This document shows positions 22,178-29,432 of a stretch of 64,000 bases of DNA, in pieces (position 1 is the stretch's first letter; each line of letters begins with the position of its first letter). Location: NCBI GenBank assembly GCA_038087015.1, contig JASBNA010000007.1, positions 682,001 through 746,000 on the forward strand, read 5' to 3'. Both the position numbers and the translations under genes were made by a program. A model generated the notes under the pieces. It worked only from the letters and a program-made list of their open reading frames with translations, was not told the DNA's origin and did no database searches. The stretch comes from Cerrena zonata. Its lineage: Eukaryota; Basidiomycota; Agaricomycetes; Polyporales; Cerrenaceae.

Positions 22178-24754
22178 CTATCGAGAGGCATCGCGAATGT
22201 GGTTGAGGAGTGATGTGATATCGTCCACCTTGTTGGGATGTACACCATGGGTTGACAAATGAAGGATGATCCGGGATGGCTCAGCGAAGTCATCCACAGT
22301 CATCTCTGTATTCGATCCTGGCCGGGCCACGATGAATCCGGGGTGCTCCACCCAATGATCGCGTAAGGTCTGAATAGCCAAATACGCTGAATGGACAGAT
22401 CGGGGCCGGGGGGTGCGACGCACCACAGCCAGGAACCCTCGACGAAGTTGACGATGGCTATCCATCAGGTTGTCCATGGGGATCCCGAATATGGACATCC
22501 CTGGACAATGGGTGACGAACTCTTCCCACAAAGTAGGGTCGGGTCGTTGCAGTGGGGATTCCGCGGAATCCAGCAGTGTCATGAACTCCCTTGCCAGATC
22601 GGGGTCAGGTATGTTAAACCCTCCCAAGATCATCCCTTCGATGCTAGAGGTTCCTGGGGTAGTCGAGGCTGAATTGGGTGGGTTGGTATGCACTGATGAC
22701 TCCGCAGTCTCGGTGCTGCCTTCCACCCCAGGCGCATTATTCCCTACGAGTCCCTGTTCGAGTTCGGACGCAGGGGCAGCCGCTTCCTCTACTCTAGGGA
22801 CCATCCCCTGTGATGTCGGTCCGTGACTGGACACTGGCCCATCCAGGTCGGTGTCCATCAACGTATCCTCAGTCACTGGGGCGGGATCTGGTATGCTGCG
22901 CTCAGCTGAGATCGGCAAAGTTGTCTCGACTGCTGCAGGAGCAGTTGACGTTGGGGGTGCTGTGTTAGCACCCTTCTTGTTCTGCTTAAAGTGGGCTTTA
23001 CCACCTGCCCACGCGGGTTTCCCGATATACTCGTTCATGACGATGTCTTCTAGTTCATGACGAGGGTGCGGTGCTCTCCCAGCGACGTTTCTAAGGTCGC
23101 CGAGTATGTCCACCGCATCTCGTGCACCTGGGTTGGTGGGTTCCGACGCCCTTTCCATTAGGTTCCGCAGAACCTCGGAAGTTGTTACGTTTGCAGCTAC
23201 GAATCCAGGTGGTAATTCACCGGGTTGTAGTGCCGGCCTAGGAGCGTTTACTCCTTGGGTCCTCTCGTGTTCATACCTCTCTTGTCCGTGGAGGTTGGCC
23301 ACGATGGGTTCCCGAGGGATTCTTCTAGCTACCCAGGCTACACCGTTGAACTCGGTGTGCCGGATAGGTTGGTTTCTGGTAACCAATCTTGGTGGTAACG
23401 GAGGAGGTCGGTTCCTTTCCCCTCTTTCCGAAAAATGAGATGAAGGGGGTGGTGGCAGTGGTAGGCCAATACGGCCCACACCGCTCCACCCTTGTTGGTA
23501 CATTGGACGGCTGGGATCACCCCATCCCACTGTGGCGGGCGTGTGAGTCCAGGGAACAGGACCAATGTCACTGCCCCTAGCAAGTGAGGACTCATCCCCC
23601 CATCGTGCTCGATCTGCGGGGAGGGGGTTGGAGTCCCACGATGGCTGTGGGGCCGTCCAGTTATGCCTATCCACTCGGGGACCTGTAGGCGGTCGACGAG
23701 AGGGGTGTGTAACTGGTAGGACGGGAGGGGCTTGCTGTTGTGGTAGTGGTGGTCGACTAGCGACCACTTTACCCTTTGCCTTCTTTGGTGCCTTGGGCCT
23801 CCCGATATCGCCATCGTCATCAAAGTCCTCAGACTCGTCAGATTCGATGGTCTCGCCCTCATCGCTTGACATGTCGAAGATGTCGGCCCGCTGCCTCATC
23901 AGCATGCCATCGGTTCCCAATACAAACGTGCGAGTGGCATACGGAACAGGGGCCGCCTCACTAGCATCGCCCATCTCGACATCAGTGTCCTGGCGGGGAA
24001 TCACGTATGTCAGTGCTCCACCAGGGACAGGATCGGAAATTGAGAAGAAAGGCCGTGGTAATGTGGTGGACGCATCGGATCCCGATGCGGCCACCACTGA
24101 GTGTCCAAGTCGCAGTAGTTGAGTGGCGAGCTCCTCGGTATGGAGACGATAGTTGTCCCTTGCCGTTGTTGCCTCTCGAAGTTGCTGTTGCAGCAGTTCG
24201 ATAGTCTGTTGTGGCGCACCGAGATTGCGCCCTCGATCGTGCACTTGTGGTAGCATAGCAGGGGCGGGAGGGCGTTGTCGCAGATGACGTTCTTGATCGA
24301 GTTCTTCCCGGACTTGCTCAATTTCTCGATGAGTGCGGTCAAGCTCCCGCTTGCAATCGTCGAGGTCGTCCTGGCACAACGACCAGTTGCGCCGAGCGTC
24401 CTCTACTTCTACGCGTAGGGCCTCAGGATCGTCGAGGCTGGCTTGAGCGATCCTTGAGGCCAGTTCCAGGTCAGTGCGGATCGCGTCCGTGATATGCCGC
24501 CGCTGCAGAGCGCATTGCTCGCAGCCGCGGTCATGGTGGAATCCTAGCGGGTGTCTACACACCCACTGAGGATCATTTTGTTGTAAGCGAAGATCACCAC
24601 CACCAGTGTGGTGGTGATTGTGACGGTCTGAGGTAGGGTTGGAGTATGGCTCATAGCGGTGGCCGTGGGCAGATGCCCGAGTGTGGCCACCACGTGAGCG
24701 AGCAGATCCCCGAGAATTCTGAGAGGAAGGTCCTGGCTTCCTGTTGTCCGACAT
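22178..24754 (-). CDS. third ORF of Gypsy 2, unknown function (858 aa)
   Basis: A single open frame starting at ATG 24754, 190 nt after the pol stop, on the same strand and inside the LTRs. I do not recognise the protein. Visible features: a Ser/His/Arg-rich N-terminus; a compact Cys/His cluster at residues 66-87 (C66, H68, H73, H74, C78, C81, H87) that could bind zinc; predicted coiled coil at about 95-205 (heptad-rich stretches around CKRELDRTHREIEQVREEL and LLQQQLREATTARDNY); an acidic patch near 300 followed by basic PKAPKKAKGK; a long Pro-rich disordered middle; and a more ordered C-terminal region of about 165 residues. There is no signal peptide or transmembrane segment, so it is not an ordinary envelope protein despite the env-like position. 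Confidence 0.8.
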   Translation of the reverse strand: MSDNRKPGPSSQNSRGSARSRGGHTRASAHGHRYEPYSNPTSDRHNHHHTGGGDLRLQQNDPQWVCRHPLGFHHDRGCEQCALQRRHITDAIRTDLELASRIAQASLDDPEALRVEVEDARRNWSLCQDDLDDCKRELDRTHREIEQVREELDQERHLRQRPPAPAMLPQVHDRGRNLGAPQQTIELLQQQLREATTARDNYRLHTEELATQLLRLGHSVVAASGSDASTTLPRPFFSISDPVPGGALTYVIPRQDTDVEMGDASEAAPVPYATRTFVLGTDGMLMRQRADIFDMSSDEGETIESDESEDFDDDGDIGRPKAPKKAKGKVVASRPPLPQQQAPPVLPVTHPSRRPPTGPRVDRHNWTAPQPSWDSNPLPADRARWGDESSLARGSDIGPVPWTHTPATVGWGDPSRPMYQQGWSGVGRIGLPLPPPPSSHFSERGERNRPPPLPPRLVTRNQPIRHTEFNGVAWVARRIPREPIVANLHGQERYEHERTQGVNAPRPALQPGELPPGFVAANVTTSEVLRNLMERASEPTNPGARDAVDILGDLRNVAGRAPHPRHELEDIVMNEYIGKPAWAGGKAHFKQNKKGANTAPPTSTAPAAVETTLPISAERSIPDPAPVTEDTLMDTDLDGPVSSHGPTSQGMVPRVEEAAAPASELEQGLVGNNAPGVEGSTETAESSVHTNPPNSASTTPGTSSIEGMILGGFNIPDPDLAREFMTLLDSAESPLQRPDPTLWEEFVTHCPGMSIFGIPMDNLMDSHRQLRRGFLAVVRRTPRPRSVHSAYLAIQTLRDHWVEHPGFIVARPGSNTEMTVDDFAEPSRIILHLSTHGVHPNKVDDITSLLNHIRDASR

Positions 24755-24944
24755 GACGATGACGCTGAGTATTGAATAGGAAGTGAAGCGGCGGTGTCAG
24801 GTGTGGGAGGAATCGACCAAGGTGGAAGCGCCGTGTACCAGTAGTTGGTACAAGGTTTAGCTTCCGCCCGGGGCTCTCCGAGTATCAAGCGCTGAGCGCT
24901 GAGTAATTCAGTGCTTGCTTTGCTCCCGCCGCGGAGGCAATCTC

Positions 24945-27900
24945 TCAATCTTCATCCGCTCGCTTCTTCCTCTTGACCACTCGTCCACTCGACGTGTGTC
25001 TGGTTGGTTTGATATGGGCTGGGGGGGTGGCCTTGTCAGTCACCCTCTTCCCAGCCTGCCTCGTCGGTTGTTCCATCCTAGGATCCGTCGCATTAGGTTC
25101 CCTGCAGACCTCTCTCGCTTTATCCACCGTTTCAGGGTGTCGGGGCAGGTCCTGCCATTGTTGCACCCCCATAACCTCTAGGTAACGATCCATTGCTTGT
25201 AGCTTATCGCATTTGTCCAGTGGTTCCCAGGTGGTGTCTCCTAGGTTCCATTTGACGTGGAACCTAATTGTCCTACCGGTCCACTGGTGACTAATGATAT
25301 CGTCGACAAACCATTCGGTTTCGTCCGGCATTCCAAAGTCGTAAAACTTGGCCGCTTCTCGTTTTGGGAATAGCTCCTCGTCATTCGGTATGTATGGTCT
25401 GAGCAAGCTAGCGTGGAACGTGGGGTAGATCTTCCTTGCCCTCAGTTCCACCGGTAGATCGAGTTGGTATGCGGACTTTTCCTGGTTAGCCTTCACGATT
25501 TTGAAGGGTCCCAGGAATTTTGGCAATAGTTTCTTTGCCCTTCCTTTGGGAAGTGCCAGGTTTTTTGTAGATAGGTACACAAGGTTACCTTCGGCGTATG
25601 AGGACTCCTCCTCCCCTTTGGGGTGCTCCGATCGTCTGCGCTGGTTAGCGTAGTATGTTTGAAGCATCCTACTCTCAATGATCGCATCATGAGCCGATAG
25701 CAGATTGTCTTGGACTTGCTGGGTGAACGAGGCCACCCCTGGTGCCGTCGGACCGGCGGTGGTAGCAAACCCGAGTCTTGGCATACCACCGTTGAGCTCA
25801 AATGGGGCGTAGGTGGTCGAGTTGCTCTTGGAGGAGTTCAGAGCGAACTCCGTCAATGGAACTTTCTCCACCCAGTCCCGTTGGTCAGGGCTGACCATCG
25901 CTCTCAACACTTGACCCACTGTCTTGATTGCTCGTTCCAATGCACCGTTGGTCTGGGGGTGGAATGATGTCGACATCAATAGCTTCACCCCCAGCACCCG
26001 GTGCACTTCTTTCCAAAATTTGGATATAAATTTGGAGTCTCTGTCGGACACGATGTTATCGGGGAGTCCATGAAGCCTGACAATTTCTTTCACGAAGATC
26101 CACGCCAGTTCTGACGCTTTAGTCGTTGTCGTCATTGGTACGAGATGTACCATGGACGTGAGTCGGCAAATCACCACCCAAAGGTAGTCGAATCCTTGGC
26201 TCGGCGGGAACGGGCCTACGAAGTCCATTCCTATCGATCCCCATGGTCTGGTGGGAATGGGCATGGAGTGCAGCAGTCCCCTCGGTATCTGTGTGCTAGG
26301 CTTGATCGTCTGGCATGTCCCACAGCTATCGCAGTACTTGCGAATCTCCAGTCCTATCCTGGGCCACCAGAACCATCGGCGAATGTATTCTTCTGTTTTT
26401 TGCGACCCCAGGTGACCCAGAGTCTGGTGTCCATGCTCGATCACCACTTGGGTGAGGTACCTGTGTCCCACCTTGCTGTGGGGGACACAAAGTACCTCTT
26501 CTCCGGATCTGCTCTTGGTGTACAACAGTCCGTTCTTCAATGTGAACGACTTGTGTTCCAGTGGCTTCGATACAATCTTTGCGAGTACACGGTCTTTCAC
26601 GTATCCGATTCTAGCCTCTCTCTCGATTTCGACATCTGCTCTCATAACTTCCACTAGCTGGTCGCCAGTGGTGAGAGATTCTGCCCAGGTAGGGTCCCTG
26701 TTACTCGACTGTTGCACAGGTATCGTAGTCGGTACCTGTGCATCGCGGAGGGCTTCTGCTTCAATCTCCCGTTCCTCCGTCGCTTCCCTAGGCACTTGGC
26801 CTATTTCCGCGTCTCGCATCGCTCTCAGTTCCAATGCTCTCCCAATGGGGAGTGCTTCCCCTTCTGGGTCTAACCGCTCGTCAGCGTTAACGTAGTAATG
26901 CCTTGGATGGATTTCCAAAGGCAAATCAGATTCATGGTAGCGAGACAGACAGTCTGCTACCACATTCTCTTCTCCCTTCACATACGTTATCTCGTAATCG
27001 AATTGCTGCAAGAATTCCATCCACCGTGTTTGACGGTGGGACATCCTGCCCTGGGTTTTGAAGAACTCTAGTGATTTGTGGTCGGTGACCACACTCACTC
27101 GATGTCCGAGCAACTTGTCTTCCCACTTAAGTAGGGCTTCGAGGATCGCTATGGTTTCTAGCTCAAATACACGGTATGACCACTGCGCGGTCGTGAATTT
27201 CTTTGACATGAAGCCCGCTGGGCGGCACGTCTTCCACTCTGGCCCCTGGCCATAGTACGCGCCGACCCCATGGGTGGATGTGTCGCATACCACCCAGATG
27301 GGTTCGTCCTTTGAAGGGTCGATTGGTTTCAATATCGGAGCTTTGGCCGCTAACGCTTTTATGTTGTCGAAACATGCCTGGTGTATCGGTCGCCACTCAA
27401 AAGTGTGACCGTTCCTCTGGATGGTGTGCAGTGGTCCCGTGTATGCTGACAAGTCAGGCATAAAGTGGGCCACATAATTCACCAGTCCCAGGAATCGTTC
27501 GATGTCGTTGTAATTCCGAGAAGTCCTCCACTCCCTGATTCGGGTCATCTTATCTTCGTCGGCGTGGATTCCATCGTCGTCGATGATGTGACCCAAGCAC
27601 TCCATCCTCGTAGAGTACAGGTCGCATTTCTCTGATTTCAGGTATAATTCTACCTGTCTCAGTCGGTCGAATACCATCTTCAGATGTTTTTCGTGGTCGG
27701 CAATTGATGCCGAAAACACGAATATATTGTCGAGGTATACATGGACAAATCTGCCTATGAAGTCTCGGAACACGAACATCATGAGCCTCTGGAATGTAGA
27801 CGGTGCATTACAGTCACCCTGCTGCATGACATAACTCTTGAATGTACCATATACGGTGGCAAATGCTGTCTTTGCCACGTCGTCTGGGTGCACTCTGATC

Positions 27901-28730
27901 TGCTCATACGCATCTGATAAATCTATTTTGGACCTCCATTTCGCTCTGGCTACGTCTGCTCGGATCTCGTCTTGGTCTGGGAATGGCATCACGTCTCGAA
28001 GCGTGTTGTCGTTCCTTTTCCTGCAGTCGACTACGGTCCGCAGTTTTCTGTTTTTCTTGGGTACACAGAGCATTGGTGCTGCTTGAGTCACCACTGCTCG
28101 TTTCCACCATCCTGCCTTCTCATATCGCTCAATCTTTGCTGATAGCGCTACTTTTACGGCCTCTGGACACCTAGGGAGGTGATAATTATACACCTTCGCT
28201 GGGTCGATCAGGGGGATCCGGTGGTTTATCTCCCTCAACGGAGGTAATCTGGATGGGGCGCCGTTCATAATGTCTTGGCACCCTTCCATCCATTGTTGCC
28301 TGAGTCTAGGGACGTCCTTTTCCGTCAGAGTGGATATCTGCGTTAATTGTTCGGCTGTCATTTCGTCAGCCTCCCAGTTTCGCTCTCTAATTCCAGATGG
28401 GGTCTGGTATCCCGTCTGTCCTCGTTCTGGCAGTGTACTGGAGTGCACCGATGGTATCGATCGCTCTTTACCTATGCGGGGCACTCCATTGTCTCGTTGA
28501 AACGACCCGTCTCGCTTTACCGGAACTGATTGTCTCATTCTAGGTTTCTTTTCGGTTTTTTGTGTATCTTGCTTACTTAGAGTCCCCTCTTGCTCGTATC
28601 CTTTCTCAACCACTATCGCTTCGCCATACTGCCATTTTTGCTGTTTTGGTAGTGTGGTGAAATGCTCATCTGCCACTTCCGTCACTGTCGCCGACCTTGC
28701 CGTCCGAGAATGGCTCGGCTCTACTACCAT
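24945..28730 (-). CDS. Gypsy 2 pol (RT-RH-IN-chromodomain)
   Basis: 1261 codons from ATG 28730, in the same frame as the protease ORF upstream, from which it is separated by a TAG at 28778-28776. Domains in order: RT with LSDAYEQIRVHPDD and the active-site box VYLDNIF (about residue 333), where the usual YLDD has Asn in place of the second Asp (codon 27728-27726); RNase H with VVCDTSTHGVGAYYGQG (about 480); integrase HHCC zinc finger (about 755-800); DDE core with GMDFVGPF, VSDRDSKF and NGALERAIK; C-terminal chromo-like domain (FVDDIISHQ...VKWNLGDTTWEPLDKC, about 1137-1175); Lys/Arg-rich tail. Probably translated by readthrough in an ancestral copy; the YLDN change suggests this copy cannot reverse transcribe by itself. 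Confidence 0.92.
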   Translation of the reverse strand: MVVEPSHSRTARSATVTEVADEHFTTLPKQQKWQYGEAIVVEKGYEQEGTLSKQDTQKTEKKPRMRQSVPVKRDGSFQRDNGVPRIGKERSIPSVHSSTLPERGQTGYQTPSGIRERNWEADEMTAEQLTQISTLTEKDVPRLRQQWMEGCQDIMNGAPSRLPPLREINHRIPLIDPAKVYNYHLPRCPEAVKVALSAKIERYEKAGWWKRAVVTQAAPMLCVPKKNRKLRTVVDCRKRNDNTLRDVMPFPDQDEIRADVARAKWRSKIDLSDAYEQIRVHPDDVAKTAFATVYGTFKSYVMQQGDCNAPSTFQRLMMFVFRDFIGRFVHVYLDNIFVFSASIADHEKHLKMVFDRLRQVELYLKSEKCDLYSTRMECLGHIIDDDGIHADEDKMTRIREWRTSRNYNDIERFLGLVNYVAHFMPDLSAYTGPLHTIQRNGHTFEWRPIHQACFDNIKALAAKAPILKPIDPSKDEPIWVVCDTSTHGVGAYYGQGPEWKTCRPAGFMSKKFTTAQWSYRVFELETIAILEALLKWEDKLLGHRVSVVTDHKSLEFFKTQGRMSHRQTRWMEFLQQFDYEITYVKGEENVVADCLSRYHESDLPLEIHPRHYYVNADERLDPEGEALPIGRALELRAMRDAEIGQVPREATEEREIEAEALRDAQVPTTIPVQQSSNRDPTWAESLTTGDQLVEVMRADVEIEREARIGYVKDRVLAKIVSKPLEHKSFTLKNGLLYTKSRSGEEVLCVPHSKVGHRYLTQVVIEHGHQTLGHLGSQKTEEYIRRWFWWPRIGLEIRKYCDSCGTCQTIKPSTQIPRGLLHSMPIPTRPWGSIGMDFVGPFPPSQGFDYLWVVICRLTSMVHLVPMTTTTKASELAWIFVKEIVRLHGLPDNIVSDRDSKFISKFWKEVHRVLGVKLLMSTSFHPQTNGALERAIKTVGQVLRAMVSPDQRDWVEKVPLTEFALNSSKSNSTTYAPFELNGGMPRLGFATTAGPTAPGVASFTQQVQDNLLSAHDAIIESRMLQTYYANQRRRSEHPKGEEESSYAEGNLVYLSTKNLALPKGRAKKLLPKFLGPFKIVKANQEKSAYQLDLPVELRARKIYPTFHASLLRPYIPNDEELFPKREAAKFYDFGMPDETEWFVDDIISHQWTGRTIRFHVKWNLGDTTWEPLDKCDKLQAMDRYLEVMGVQQWQDLPRHPETVDKAREVCREPNATDPRMEQPTRQAGKRVTDKATPPAHIKPTRHTSSGRVVKRKKRADED

Positions 28731-28775
28731 GGATATAGAGTGTACTGCGGTAGGTTCCTGGTTTTCACTTGGCTG

Positions 28776-29399
28776 CTATTCATACTGATCCTTCTCCGCC
28801 CACTGGTATTTCGCAGAAGTACCAGTGTATACTTGTTTCATCGGTTTCGCCGTGCGGACCTCCTCCCCTACTTGAAGTGACCGTATCACTTCAGTACCGG
28901 AGGTAATTGTCTCGTGACGGAAGTCCAATTTCACCCCAAACTGCTGGAGGAACGGGACCCCTAGGATCAAGTCGTAGTGGTCGATGTTGACCACATCGAG
29001 GTACACCTTCTGACGGTTTGTCCCCATCTGCACTTCGGTTCGCGAACCAAAGTTGATGGAGGATCGGCTGCCTACGCATCCTAGTTGCAATCCTACCGGT
29101 TTGTCCAGTGGTCTTGTAGGTAGCTTGGCTACCTTAGCAAACTCGGGGCTCACGCAATCGATTGAGCTTCCGGAACCGAGTAGTGCGAGCCCTTTTAATC
29201 CATTCACTTCGACATACACCGTGATACATTTGAAGTCACGCTGAGGTCGGACTTCTTTGGGTGCCATGGCTGATCGGTACTCGCGATCTCGGCTAGCTAG
29301 GATCGCAAACAGGCGTTCACCTGTCTGCTCACTCATGGCGCGATGTACTCGGTCCATACGCTCGGCCATGAAAGTTGCTTTGTCTACCAGAGGGGGCAT
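28776..29399 (-). CDS. Gypsy 2 protease region, active-site Asp replaced
   Basis: Retroviral-type aspartic protease segment, 207 codons from the first ATG, between a TGA (29435-29433) and a TAG (28778-28776) in one continuous frame with gag and pol. The fold is clear: KCITVYVEVNGLKGLALLGSG, then GVPFLQQFGVKLDF. In the active-site motif the expected DSG/DTG reads GSG (Gly codon GGT at 29177-29175; one A-to-G change from GAT). Without the catalytic Asp the protease should be inactive. The short stretch between the TGA and the ATG (ITIDPEEDDDD) is also coding-like, supporting an ancestral uninterrupted gag-pol frame. Confidence 0.85.
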   Translation of the reverse strand: MPPLVDKATFMAERMDRVHRAMSEQTGERLFAILASRDREYRSAMAPKEVRPQRDFKCITVYVEVNGLKGLALLGSGSSIDCVSPEFAKVAKLPTRPLDKPVGLQLGCVGSRSSINFGSRTEVQMGTNRQKVYLDVVNIDHYDLILGVPFLQQFGVKLDFRHETITSGTEVIRSLQVGEEVRTAKPMKQVYTGTSAKYQWAEKDQYE

Positions 29400-29432
29400 A
29401 TCGTCGTCATCTTCTTCGGGGTCTATTGTGAT

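Noticed and set aside
22391..24204. Plus-strand ORFs opposite the third ORF of Gypsy 2
   Set aside because: Antisense shadows of a long GC-rich coding frame; no start context or domain.
22178..24754. Envelope-like protein for the third ORF
   Set aside because: No signal peptide, no transmembrane helix and no furin-like site; only the position is env-like.
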